A DNA stretch of 59,951 nucleotides from Kitasatospora griseola (GTDB lineage Bacteria; Actinomycetota; Actinomycetes; Streptomycetales; Streptomycetaceae), in contig NZ_BMRI01000017.1 of the NCBI RefSeq assembly GCF_014648555.1, positions 82,893 through 142,843 on the forward strand. Direction: 5' to 3'. Positions 18,075-27,858 of the stretch are shown one piece after another. Each line of letters opens with the position of its first letter. Within the stretch, counting starts at the first letter, position 1. Position numbers and translations under genes: made by a program. The notes beneath the pieces were generated by a model, which was not told the origin of the DNA, did not search any database, and saw only the letters and a list, made by a program, of their open reading frames with translations.

Positions 18075-18926
18075 GTGCCCATCCTGGACCCGTCCGCGCC
18101 TCGGCTCCGCCGCAGGGCGGTCGCGCTCGTCGCCGTGGCCGCCCTGCCCGTCCCGCTGATCGCGCTGGGTGCGGCCGGCCAGGCCGTCGCGCAGCGGCGG
18201 ATCGTCGGGGGGACGGGCGCGAGCACCGGTGACCATCCGTGGATGGTGGCGCTGTCCAGCCGGCCGCAGTTCGGCTCGTCCCGTTCGGGGCAGTTCTGCG
18301 GTGGGGCGCTGGTCACTCCGACCAAGGTGGTGACGGCGGCGCACTGCTTCTATGACGAGAGCACCGGTCGGCCGACCCAGCGGCCCTCGCTGCGGGTGAT
18401 CGTCGGTCGGGACGACCTGCGGGGCAGTGCGGGGCGGGAGGTGGCGGTCAGCGGGGTGTGGATCGAGCCGAGCTACAGCTTCGCCGCGAACAGCCGCGAT
18501 GTGGCGGTGCTCACGCTGGCCGAGCCGCAGAACGGCCGGCAGGTGCTGGAGATGGTGGATCCGGGCGAGAGCCGGCCGTACGCGGCGGGCACGCCGGCGA
18601 CGGTGTTCGGCTGGGGCGACACCCGGGGCACCGGCAACTACTCGAACACGCTCCGGCAGGTCACGGTGCCGATCATCTCGGACGCCGACTGCGGGCACGC
18701 CTACCCGGGCGGCCGGGACAGCGCGTACGACGCGCGCAGCATGGTGTGCGCGGGAGAGGAACGCGGCGGCAAGGACGCCTGCCAGGGCGACAGCGGCGGC
18801 CCACTGGTGGTGGGCGGGCGGTTGGCCGGCCTGGTCTCCTGGGGGGCGGGCTGCGCGGAGGCCGAGCACCCCGGGGTGTACACCCGGATCTCGGCGGTGG
18901 CGGAGTCCGTGCAGAACGTGCTGTGA
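18075..18926 (+). CDS. Secreted trypsin-like serine protease (peptidase family S1)
   Basis: 283 aa from GTG 18075, five bases after GGAGA; an earlier GTG at 18033 has no such site. Residues 1-40 are a signal peptide with a twin-Arg-like basic start (RLRRRAVALVAVAALPV) and AVA near its end. The mature chain probably starts at IVGG (43-46). The catalytic triad is His90 (TAAHC), Asp142 (RDVAVL) and Ser240 (GDSGGP). Asp234, six residues before the Ser, is the trypsin-type pocket residue, so cleavage after Arg or Lys is expected. Cysteines pair as in chymotrypsin folds (75/91, 206/225, 236/260). It lies between hrdB and the DUF7455 gene as in S. coelicolor. Confidence 0.92.
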   Translation: MPILDPSAPRLRRRAVALVAVAALPVPLIALGAAGQAVAQRRIVGGTGASTGDHPWMVALSSRPQFGSSRSGQFCGGALVTPTKVVTAAHCFYDESTGRPTQRPSLRVIVGRDDLRGSAGREVAVSGVWIEPSYSFAANSRDVAVLTLAEPQNGRQVLEMVDPGESRPYAAGTPATVFGWGDTRGTGNYSNTLRQVTVPIISDADCGHAYPGGRDSAYDARSMVCAGEERGGKDACQGDSGGPLVVGGRLAGLVSWGAGCAEAEHPGVYTRISAVAESVQNVL

Positions 18927-18968
18927 CGTGCCCGACACGACCTGCCGCGGCGGCCGGGAAAACGCCAC

Positions 18969-19006
18969 GGCCGGGTGGCCCGCCCCGAAGGGCGGGCCAC
19001 CCGGCC
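18969..19006. terminator. Bidirectional terminator between convergent genes
   Basis: A perfect 17-bp stem (18969-18985 with 18990-19006) closes a CGAA loop. It sits between the stop of the protease gene and the stop of the DUF7455 gene, so it can end both transcripts. Confidence 0.85.
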
Positions 19007-19038
19007 GCTCAGGCAGCTCCCGGGTTCGAGCGGGAGCG

Positions 19039-19269
19039 TCAGCGCTCGCTCTCGGCAGCCGTCGCCGCGGTGCCGGAGAGGCGGTCGCTCTCGTCGTGTA
19101 TCTCCACGGCGATCTTCTTGAGCTCGGGCTCGAACTTACGCCCGTGGTGGGCGCAGAACAGCAGCTCTCCGCCGCTGGAAAGGACGACGCGCAGGTAGGC
19201 CTGAGCGCCGCAACGGTCGCAGCGGTCTGCCGCGGTGAGCGGGCTCGCAGGGGTCAGAACAGTAGTCAC
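19039..19269 (-). CDS. DUF7455 domain-containing small protein
   Basis: 76 aa from GTG 19269, five bases after AGAGG. It contains CDRCGAQAYLRVVLSSGGEL and then FCAHHGRKFEPEL. The spaced CxxC and CxHH groups suggest a small zinc-ribbon-like fold. Such a protein is found almost universally next to parE in Streptomyces (family knowledge, not tested here). Function unknown. It is read divergently from parE across 468 bp and ends against the shared hairpin with the protease gene. Confidence 0.88.
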   Translation of the reverse strand: MTTVLTPASPLTAADRCDRCGAQAYLRVVLSSGGELLFCAHHGRKFEPELKKIAVEIHDESDRLSGTAATAAESER

Positions 19270-19737
19270 GTCGCCTCTTCTCTAGCTCGACGAGCTGTGT
19301 ACCAGGATCAACATCCAACCAGGTCGAATTCGTTCCCGCTCGTGGCTTTTCTCTTTGAGGATTCTGCTGTCTCGTTGATGAGGGCGTGCCCCGGGCACCG
19401 GTGGTTCATGCGTACCGATTCCGATGGTCCGCCAATCACCTCGAACGCCCGATCGGGCCGGGGTGCGAGGTCCGCGTAGCATAATCCTCCGCTGGGTTGG
19501 AGCATAAGCCCCGTCCCGAACCCCGTTTGACCGCATCACAGCAGCTCCGCCGCCCTCTCCGGCCGCCCCGGTCCGCCAGGACCCGTGGTGTCGGCAGGAG
19601 ATGGCAGGGTGGGGGCCGCGTCCGCGGTGGGAGTCGTGTTCGCGCAGCGCGTACAAGGCGCGCGGGCCTCGGCGGCCGAAGTCTCAGTTGCTGAGAGCAT
19701 GCGGGGTGTCCGTCAACATCATGGAGGAGTGCAGAGC
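19270..19737. other. Divergent region between the DUF7455 gene and parE
   Basis: 468 bp. It contains a TAGCATAAT stretch at 19487-19495 whose complement also reads as a -10-like TATGCT, with a second TTATGCT on the minus strand about 20 bp away. No matching -35 was found, so promoters are not assigned. GGAGGAG at 19723-19729 is the parE ribosome binding site. Confidence 0.4.
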
Positions 19738-21849
<2,112 letters not shown>

Positions 21850-21860
21850 GCGAGCCGCGC

Positions 21861-21896
21861 GGAAGGGCTCTCCACCCACGGGTGGAGAGCCCTTCC
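21861..21896. terminator. Terminator of parE
   Basis: A perfect 16-bp stem (21861-21876 with 21881-21896) closes a CACG loop, 11 bases after the parE stop codon. It is followed by GGCTTTGGG. Confidence 0.85.
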
Positions 21897-21989
21897 GGCT
21901 TTGGGTTCCACCCTCGCTCCGAGGAGTCGGCGGCCCGTTCTCCGTAGCGTTCGGGGTGTCGAAAGAACCCCGTCCAGGAGGCACCCGAA

Positions 21990-22469
21990 ATGACCGCCCT
22001 GTCCAACGTCCTGATCGCCGTCGCCGTGATCGTCCTGGTGGTGGGCCGGCAGCTGCGGGCCCGCCGGCTGGACACCGAGCGTCGGTTCTGGCTGCTGCCG
22101 GTGATCCTCGCCGCGGTGGCGCTGCGCGACCCGGTGCTGATCGACCCGGCCCACAAGGGCGCCGCCGCGCTGATCCTGGCCGGTTCGCTGGTCACCACGC
22201 TCGGCATGGGGTGCGCCTGGGGCTGGACCATGCGGATCTGGCGCGACGGTGACGGCGCGCTGTGGACCCAGGGTTCCACCGCCACCGTGTTCGCCTGGGT
22301 CGGCGCGATCGCGATCCGGATCGGCTGGTACGCGCTGGGCACCGCGCTGCACGTCCACCAGTCCACCAGCGTGCTGATGCTGTCGCTCGGCCTGCTGCTG
22401 CTGGTCCGCTCGTCGGTCGTCGCCTGGCGGGCCCACCAACTGGACGACAAGCACGCCCTGGCCGCCTGA
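21990..22469 (+). CDS. Small membrane protein, DUF1453/CcdC-like
   Basis: 159 aa from ATG 21990, preceded by CCAGGAGGCACCCGAA. Four to five hydrophobic segments are visible: VLIAVAVIVLVVG, FWLLPVILAAVAL, AAALILAGSLVTTLGMGCAWG, TVFAWVGAIAIRIGWYALG and VLMLSLGLLLLVRSSVV. The layout (short N-terminal anchor, RRLDTERRFWLLP, then GMGCAWGWTMRIWRDGDG) fits the DUF1453 family as I remember it. It is co-oriented with, and 71 bp upstream of, the sensor kinase gene, so the two may be cotranscribed. Function unknown. Confidence 0.75.
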   Translation: MTALSNVLIAVAVIVLVVGRQLRARRLDTERRFWLLPVILAAVALRDPVLIDPAHKGAAALILAGSLVTTLGMGCAWGWTMRIWRDGDGALWTQGSTATVFAWVGAIAIRIGWYALGTALHVHQSTSVLMLSLGLLLLVRSSVVAWRAHQLDDKHALAA

Positions 22470-22540
22470 CGAAGCGTCAGCACGGTGCCGCCGACCCCCA
22501 CCGGGTGTCGGCGGCACCGGCATTGAGAGAGGATCATCCG

Positions 22541-23701
22541 GTGAGCACCCTGGAACGCTGGACCCGTTGGCCGGCCGGAGACGTCCCGATCCGGGAGAGC
22601 CGCTCGCGGGCCCGGATGGCGCTGTGGCTGTTCGGCCGGATCGCCCTGCTGTCGACGGTGGCCTTCGGCACCTTCGCCGAACAGCACTACACGGGCTGGC
22701 GGCTGCTGCCGCCGATCCTCTGGATCGCCTCCGCTGCCGGGCTGTTCACCGGCTGGTACGTCACCTGCCGGGCGAGGAGGCTGTGGCCCGCACTGGCGTG
22801 CGCGGCCGGGCTGCTGGTGTTCGCCGAACTGGCCGACGAGGGCGGGGCCAGGACCCTGGCCTCGGTGATCTGGTGCGGCCTCGCGGTGCTCGCGGTGATC
22901 CGGCTGCCGCTGGCCGCGGGTCTGGCCACCGCCGGTGCGGCGCTGGTCGGTTACGGCCTGCGGTCGGGCGACTCGCTGCTGGTGATGCTGGCCGTGGCGG
23001 GCGGCCTCGGGCTGCTCGGCTACCTGCTGCGGCTGGACAGCCAGGCCCGGTCCGCGCAGCGCGCGCTGCTGGCGCAGGAGCGGGCCGCGCAGGTGGCGCG
23101 GGCGGAGTCCGCAGCGCTCGCCGAACGGGCCAGGATCGCCCGGGAGATCCACGACGTGCTGGCGCACAGCCTGTCCGCGCAGTTGGTGCACCTGGAGGCG
23201 GCCCGGCTGATGCTGGACGCCGGCGCCGAGCGGGCCGAGATCCGCGAACGGGTGGTCGCCGCCCGGCGGATGGCCCAGGACGGGCTGGCCGAGACCCGGC
23301 AGGCGCTGTCCGCGCTGCGCGGCGAGTTCGCCCCCGTCGCCGAGTTCGTGGCCGAGCTGGCCACCCAGTCCGGGGCCGAGCTGACGGTGGACGGGGTGCC
23401 CCGGCCGGTGCCCGCGGAGGCCGGGCTGGCGGTGCGCCGCACCGCGCAGGAGGCGCTGACCAACGCCCGCAAGCACGCGCCGGGCGGCCGGGTCGCGGTC
23501 CGGCTCGGCTACCTGGACGGCGCGGTGGAGCTGACGGTGCGCAACGCGGGCGCCCCGCGCGGGGCGGACCCGATGCTGGGGGACAGCGGAAGCGGGTACG
23601 GTCTGCTCGGGATGCGCGAACGCGCGGAGTTGCTCGGCGGCGAACTGCTGGCGGGCCCCGAGGACGGAGGGTGGCGCGTGCTGCTGCGGGTGCCGGCGTG
23701 A
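22541..23701 (+). CDS. Sensor histidine kinase, NarL-type (HisKA_3)
   Basis: 386 aa from GTG 22541. The N-terminal ~165 residues contain about five to six membrane segments with very short loops, so the signal is probably sensed in the membrane. The dimerisation/phosphoacceptor segment is ARIAREIHDVLAHSLSAQL with phosphoacceptor His204. The HATPase domain follows (EALTNARKHAPG N-box; GSGYGLLGMRERAELLGG). The gene overlaps the response regulator by 4 bp (GTGA), so the two are one cognate pair. Its location just upstream of a DUF485/acetate-type symporter operon suggests that carboxylate supply may be the signal, by analogy with CrbSR; that is inference. Confidence 0.92.
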   Translation: MSTLERWTRWPAGDVPIRESRSRARMALWLFGRIALLSTVAFGTFAEQHYTGWRLLPPILWIASAAGLFTGWYVTCRARRLWPALACAAGLLVFAELADEGGARTLASVIWCGLAVLAVIRLPLAAGLATAGAALVGYGLRSGDSLLVMLAVAGGLGLLGYLLRLDSQARSAQRALLAQERAAQVARAESAALAERARIAREIHDVLAHSLSAQLVHLEAARLMLDAGAERAEIRERVVAARRMAQDGLAETRQALSALRGEFAPVAEFVAELATQSGAELTVDGVPRPVPAEAGLAVRRTAQEALTNARKHAPGGRVAVRLGYLDGAVELTVRNAGAPRGADPMLGDSGSGYGLLGMRERAELLGGELLAGPEDGGWRVLLRVPA

Positions 23702-24450
23702 CGGGTTCGGAGATGACGGGCGGGCCGATCCGGGTGGTGGTCGCCGACGACCAGACCGTGGTCCGCGAAGGCATCGTGATGCTGCTCGGCCTGCTGCCGG
23801 GCATCACGGTGGTCGGCTCGGCGGCGGACGGCGAGGAGGCGGTGCGGCTGGTCGCCGAACACGCCCCCGACGTGGTGCTGATGGACCTGCGGATGCCGCG
23901 CTGCGACGGGGTGGAGGCCACCCGCCGGGTCCGCGCCGAGCACCCGGGCACCGAGGTGGTGGTGCTCACCACGTACGCCGACGACGACTCGCTGTTCTCC
24001 GCGCTGCAGGCCGGGGCGCGGGGCTTCCTGACCAAGGACGCCGGAGCGGAGGAGATCGCCCGCGCGGTGGCGGACGTCCGCTCGGGCGCGGCCGGGCTCT
24101 CCCCGCAGGTCCAACTGCGGCTGCTGGAGCGGCTGTCGGGCGCGCCGGCCGCCGCCGAGCCGGCGCAGCCCGTCGCGGAACCGGGGCCGATGGTGGCCGC
24201 CGCGCCCGCGAAGCCCGAGGCCGGGCGGCCGGTTCGGGTGGCGCTGCCGGACGGGTTGACCCAGCGGGAGGCCGAGGTACTGGCGCTGATCGCGTCCGGG
24301 CTGTCCAACGCGGAGATCGCCGAGAGGTTGTTCGTCAGCCCCGCCACGGTGAAAACCCATATCAACAACCTCTTTGCCAAGACGGCGGTCAGGGACCGGG
24401 CGCAAGCCGTCGCATACGCCTTCAAGCATGGAATTTCAGAAAGTTGGTAG
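23698..24450 (+). CDS. Response regulator, NarL/LuxR type
   Basis: 250 aa from GTG 23698, overlapping the kinase stop by four bases; an ATG at 23713 is an alternative. The receiver domain has the acidic pair DD (17-18), phosphoacceptor Asp63 (VLMDLRMP) and a conserved Lys in FLTKDAG. A Pro/Ala-rich linker of ~40 residues, longer than usual, joins it to a C-terminal LuxR helix-turn-helix (LTQREAEVLALIASGLSNAE, IAERLFVSPATVKTHINNLF). It should bind DNA as a phosphorylated dimer. The inverted repeat at 24513-24559, ahead of the symporter operon, is a candidate target. Confidence 0.92.
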   Translation: MTGSEMTGGPIRVVVADDQTVVREGIVMLLGLLPGITVVGSAADGEEAVRLVAEHAPDVVLMDLRMPRCDGVEATRRVRAEHPGTEVVVLTTYADDDSLFSALQAGARGFLTKDAGAEEIARAVADVRSGAAGLSPQVQLRLLERLSGAPAAAEPAQPVAEPGPMVAAAPAKPEAGRPVRVALPDGLTQREAEVLALIASGLSNAEIAERLFVSPATVKTHINNLFAKTAVRDRAQAVAYAFKHGISESW

Positions 24451-24512
24451 GCGTACAGCACTGTTGATTGCTGGGGAGAACGTTTCTCCACGGGTTTCGT
24501 TGTGTGGTTTGT

Positions 24513-24559
24513 GACACTCCATCATGGTTCGGTCGGAGTGACCGAAATGATGAGGTGTC
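24513..24559. promoter_or_regulatory. Long inverted repeat / hairpin before the DUF485-symporter operon
   Basis: Outer arms GACACTCCATCAT (24513-24525) and ATGATGAGGTGTC (24547-24559) match at 11 of 13 positions. Inner arms TTCGGTC (24528-24534) and GACCGAA (24540-24546) are perfect around a GGAGT loop. The only Shine-Dalgarno-like GAGG for GTG 24566 (24552-24555) lies within the 3' arm. The element could be an RNA hairpin that hides the ribosome site, or a DNA operator for the adjacent regulator. Confidence 0.6.
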
Positions 24560-24565
24560 GGCAAA

Positions 24566-24988
24566 GTGGCGCAGCAGGAGAGAGTCGACTGGTGGGTCGG
24601 GGCGCCCCCCCAGCCCCGGGTGGTGGCGCCGCGGCGCAGCGTGGAAGCGGAAGCGGCGCCGCCGGAGGACCGGATCGGCGGCGCGGTGTACCGGAAGGTC
24701 CAGGAGAGCGAGGCCTTCCAGGAGATCCGGCGGGGCTACCGCTCGTTCGTGTTCCCGGCCTGCGCCGGGTTCCTGGCCTGGTACCTGCTGTTCGTGACGG
24801 CCGAGGCGTTCATGCCCGACCTGCTGGGCCGCCGGATCGCCGGGCCGCTGAACGTGGCCTGGGCGCTCGGCCTCGGCCAGTTCGCCTCGACCTTCCTGCT
24901 CACCTGGCTCTACGCCCGTAATGCCCGCACCAAGCGCGATCGAGCCGCCCTCGAACTGCGCTGGGACACCCAGGACCAGCTGCGATGA
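24566..24988 (+). CDS. DUF485 domain-containing membrane protein
   Basis: 140 aa from GTG 24566. Two transmembrane helices are visible (VFPACAGFLAWYLLFVTAEAF and VAWALGLGQFASTFLLTWLYA) after a ~60-residue cytoplasmic N-terminus with the family-type segment YRKVQESEAFQEIRRGYRSF. It ends in charged RNARTKRDRAALELRW. The family (YjcH type) is usually encoded immediately upstream of an acetate/pyruvate sodium symporter, exactly as here: the next gene starts inside its stop codon (ATGA). It probably supports or modulates the symporter in the membrane. Confidence 0.9.
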   Translation: MAQQERVDWWVGAPPQPRVVAPRRSVEAEAAPPEDRIGGAVYRKVQESEAFQEIRRGYRSFVFPACAGFLAWYLLFVTAEAFMPDLLGRRIAGPLNVAWALGLGQFASTFLLTWLYARNARTKRDRAALELRWDTQDQLR

Positions 24989-26592
24989 CTGCTCACCACC
25001 CCAACCACGGCCTCGCCGTCGCCCTGTTCGCCGTCGTCGTCGCGGTGACGCTGACCATCACGGTCTGGGTCGGCCGCCGCGGCCACGCCGCCGAGGACTT
25101 CTTCGCCGGCGGACGCGACTTCTCCCCGTTGCAGAACGGTTTCGCGCTGTCCGGCGACTACCTGTCGGCCGCCTCCTTCCTCGGCGTGACCGGCCTGATC
25201 GCGCTGTACGGCTACGACGGCGTGCTCTACAGCATCGGCTTCCTGGTCGCCTGGCTGGTCGTGCTGATGCTGGTGTCCGAACTGGTCCGCAACGCGGGCC
25301 GGTACACGCTGGCCGACGTGCTGGCGCTGCGGATGCGCCAGCGGCCGGTGCGGGCCGCGGCCGGCCTGTCGTCGATGGTCGTCACGCTGATGTACCTGAT
25401 CGCGCAGATGGTCGGCGCGGGCAGCCTGGTCGCCCTGCTGCTGGGCACCAACAGCGGGGCCGCCAAGGCGTGGACCATCATCGCGGTCGGCGCCCTGATG
25501 ATCGTCTACGTGACGGTCGGCGGGATGCGCGCCACCACCTGGATCCAGATCGTCAAGGCCTTCCTGCTGGTGGGCGGCTCGGTGCTGCTCACGGTGCTGG
25601 TGGTGGCCCGCTTCCACGGCGACCTGGGCGCGCTGATGGAGACCGCCGCGCGGCGCAGCGGTGCGGGCGAGGCGTACCTGCGGCCGGGCCTCAACTACGG
25701 CTCCAGCGCACTCGACCGGCTGGACTTCGTCAGCCTCGGCCTGGCGCTGGTGCTCGGCACCGGCGGCCTGCCGCACATCCTCAGCCGGTTCTACACGGTG
25801 CCGACCGCGCGGGCCGCCCGGCGCTCCACGATGTGGGCGATCGGCCTGATCGGCTCCTTCTACCTGATGGCGATCGTGCTCGGGCTCGGCGCGGGCGCGG
25901 TGGTCGGCGGGCACGACCTCCGGGTGTCCAACTCGGCGGGCAACACGGCGGTGCCGCTGCTCGCCCTGGACCTCGGCGGCGGCGACGGCTCCACCGGGGG
26001 CCTGCTGCTGTTCGCGGTGATCTCGGCGATCGCGTTCGCCACCATCCTGGCGGTGGTCGCCGGACTCACCCTGGCCTCCTCCGCGGCCTTCGCCCACGAC
26101 CTGTACGCCCGGGCCTGGCGGCGGGAGGGCGGCCGGCAGGTGTCCGAGCGCGAGGAGGTGATCGCGGCCCGGGTCTCCGCCGTGGTGATCGGCGGCCTCG
26201 CGATCGTGCTCAGCCTGTACGCGCAGCGCCTGAACGTCGCCTTCCTGGTCGGCCTGGCCTTCGCGGTGGCCGCCTCGGCGAACCTGCCGACGCTGCTGTA
26301 CTCGCTGTTCTGGAAGCGCTTCTCCACCCGCGGCGCGGTCTGGTCGGTGTACGGCGGCCTGATCCCGGCGGTGGTGCTGGTGCTGTTCTCGCCGGTCGTC
26401 TCCGGGTCGAAGACCTCGGTGCTGCCCGGCATGGACTTCCACTGGTTCCCGCTGGAGAACCCCGGCCTGGTCTCCATCCCGCTCGGCTTCCTGGCCGGCG
26501 CGATCGGCACCTGGCTGGACCGGGAGCCCGCCGACGAGGACGGCTACGCCGAGCTGGAGGTACGCGCCCTGACCGGCGCAGGAGCCGCCTGA
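24985..26592 (+). CDS. Sodium/monocarboxylate (acetate-type) symporter, SSS family
   Basis: 535 aa from ATG 24985, overlapping the DUF485 gene by four bases. About 13 transmembrane helices are predictable, with the family-typical N-terminus (GHAAEDFFAGGRDFSPLQNG followed by FALSGDYLSAASFLG) and the sodium-site helix region around AFATILAVVAGLTLASS. It is ActP-like, so a short-chain carboxylate such as acetate or pyruvate is the likely substrate, driven by sodium or protons. The operon is DUF485 plus symporter, placed after a NarL-type two-component system. A perfect hairpin terminates it. Confidence 0.92.
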   Translation: MTAHHPNHGLAVALFAVVVAVTLTITVWVGRRGHAAEDFFAGGRDFSPLQNGFALSGDYLSAASFLGVTGLIALYGYDGVLYSIGFLVAWLVVLMLVSELVRNAGRYTLADVLALRMRQRPVRAAAGLSSMVVTLMYLIAQMVGAGSLVALLLGTNSGAAKAWTIIAVGALMIVYVTVGGMRATTWIQIVKAFLLVGGSVLLTVLVVARFHGDLGALMETAARRSGAGEAYLRPGLNYGSSALDRLDFVSLGLALVLGTGGLPHILSRFYTVPTARAARRSTMWAIGLIGSFYLMAIVLGLGAGAVVGGHDLRVSNSAGNTAVPLLALDLGGGDGSTGGLLLFAVISAIAFATILAVVAGLTLASSAAFAHDLYARAWRREGGRQVSEREEVIAARVSAVVIGGLAIVLSLYAQRLNVAFLVGLAFAVAASANLPTLLYSLFWKRFSTRGAVWSVYGGLIPAVVLVLFSPVVSGSKTSVLPGMDFHWFPLENPGLVSIPLGFLAGAIGTWLDREPADEDGYAELEVRALTGAGAA

Positions 26593-26604
26593 CGGAGCGT
26601 CGCA

Positions 26605-26640
26605 GGACGGGCCCCGCACCGGGTGGTGCGGGGCCCGTCC
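26605..26640. terminator. Terminator of the symporter operon
   Basis: A perfect 16-bp stem (26605-26620 with 26625-26640) closes a GGGT loop, 12 bases after the symporter stop and just before the convergent sucrase/ferredoxin-like gene ends. It probably serves both strands. Confidence 0.85.
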
Positions 26641-26644
26641 GCGT

Positions 26645-27544
26645 TCATCCGGCGAGGGCATCGAGGGCGGTGACATCCATCCGGGGCGGGGTGCCCGGGG
26701 CCTTGCCGCAGCTCTCCGGCCGGGGCGGCTCGCTCGCGGACTCCGCCACGGTCGCCCGCCAGCGGCGGCCGTCGGTGTGCGCCACCTCGACCGTCCAGCC
26801 GTCGCCGTCCGGGACCTGACGCATGGTCAGCGCATCGGCGGCGGCCTCCCCGGTCAGTTCGCGGACGGCCTGCTCGGCGGCCTGGGACGGGCGGGGCCAG
26901 TACGAGCGGCCGCGCGAGTGGGCGGGAGTGGTGTGGCCGGCGGCGGTGGCGGCCAGCACCTCCTTGGCGGACTCCGCGGTGAGCCGGCCGTACGCGTAGC
27001 CGTGCGGCAGCACCAGCATGGTGGGGGAGAAACGGTGGCCGCCGAGGTGGGTGACCTCCCAGACCTCGCTGTGGCCGGCGGAGGCCAGGTCGGCGGCGAG
27101 CGGGCGGCCGAGCAGCGCGCAGCAGCGGTCGCGTCGGCCGTTGGTGCACACCAGGGCGATCGGGCCGCCGACGTGCTCGGCGCCGAAGCCGTCGTGGCGG
27201 CCCGCGCCGAGGGCGGCGAAGTCGAGGTCGAGCAGCGCGGCGGGGGAGTCCAGGCGGGCCCGGCGCACCCACGGGTCGGCGGGCGAGGTGTGCGCGATCA
27301 GCACCTCGTGCCGGGCCGCGGTGTCGGCGTGCCGGCCGGGCCGGCGGATCAGCGCGATCCGGACCCCGGTGCCTTCGGCCGCCCGGTCCAGCGCGGCCCC
27401 GAGTTCGGGGTCGAGGTGGCTGGCCGTGAGCGCCTGGGCGCCCCACGGGCCGGGCTGTTCGAGCAGCAGCCAGGTGGTGGCGGTGGCCGCGGTGGCGGCC
27501 AGCGGCTCGGTCAGTTCGCGCGACAGCGTCGTACAGGTGCTCAC
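26645..27544 (-). CDS. Sucrase/ferredoxin-like family protein
   Basis: 299 aa from GTG 27544 (MSTCTTLSREL). It matches the Suc_Fer-like family, which has a thioredoxin-like ferredoxin fold. Landmarks are VCTNGRRDRCCALLGRPLA, then EVWEVTHLGGHRFSPTMLVL and PHGYAYGRLT. The CxxxxxDRCC group together with the two histidines of THLGGHRF may hold an iron-sulfur cluster, but this is inference. A basic/aromatic SRGRSYWPRPSQAAE segment follows, then a small C-terminal domain. No signal peptide or membrane helix. It is a stand-alone gene, 314 bp from parC, with no indication of partners. The in vivo role is not known. Confidence 0.85.
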   Translation of the reverse strand: MSTCTTLSRELTEPLAATAATATTWLLLEQPGPWGAQALTASHLDPELGAALDRAAEGTGVRIALIRRPGRHADTAARHEVLIAHTSPADPWVRRARLDSPAALLDLDFAALGAGRHDGFGAEHVGGPIALVCTNGRRDRCCALLGRPLAADLASAGHSEVWEVTHLGGHRFSPTMLVLPHGYAYGRLTAESAKEVLAATAAGHTTPAHSRGRSYWPRPSQAAEQAVRELTGEAAADALTMRQVPDGDGWTVEVAHTDGRRWRATVAESASEPPRPESCGKAPGTPPRMDVTALDALAG

Positions 27545-27858
27545 TTGCCCCACCCTAGTGCGAGCGGGTTTCCCGGCCACCGAGGGCGGCCCGGGAGGTC
27601 GGGCAGCGGGTCCGGGGGCGGCGAAGGCCGGCACCGCCGAACCCGTCGACGGCAGGTCGGCTGGCGTCGGGCTGGACCCCGTCGTGCCGAGCCGCTCTCA
27701 CCGCTGACCCTCGCCCGCGAGACCTCCGGTCGGTGCGGTAGTGACCGTCGTCGCGCCGATTCGCCGATCCGATCGGTGGCCCGGAGCATGCGGAACGGCG
27801 GGGACTCTCCAGGGAAGTCCCCGCCGCTCCGACCGGCTGACGCACTGTCAGGCAGCTC
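27545..27858. other. Intergenic region between the sucrase/ferredoxin-like gene and parC
   Basis: 314 bp, both flanking genes on the minus strand. It holds the parC terminator hairpin (27792-27830) and must hold the promoter of the sucrase/ferredoxin-like gene, which I could not define. Confidence 0.5.
27792..27830 (-). terminator. Terminator of parC
   Basis: The 15-bp arms 27792-27806 and 27816-27830 pair with a single G-T wobble around a 9-base loop, about 30 bases past the parC stop on the minus strand. Confidence 0.8.

Noticed and set aside
24475..24489. GGAGAA-CGT-TTCTCC as a terminator of the response-regulator gene
   Set aside because: The arms are only 6 bp and AT-containing, with no T-tract; more likely incidental, or an operator, than a terminator.
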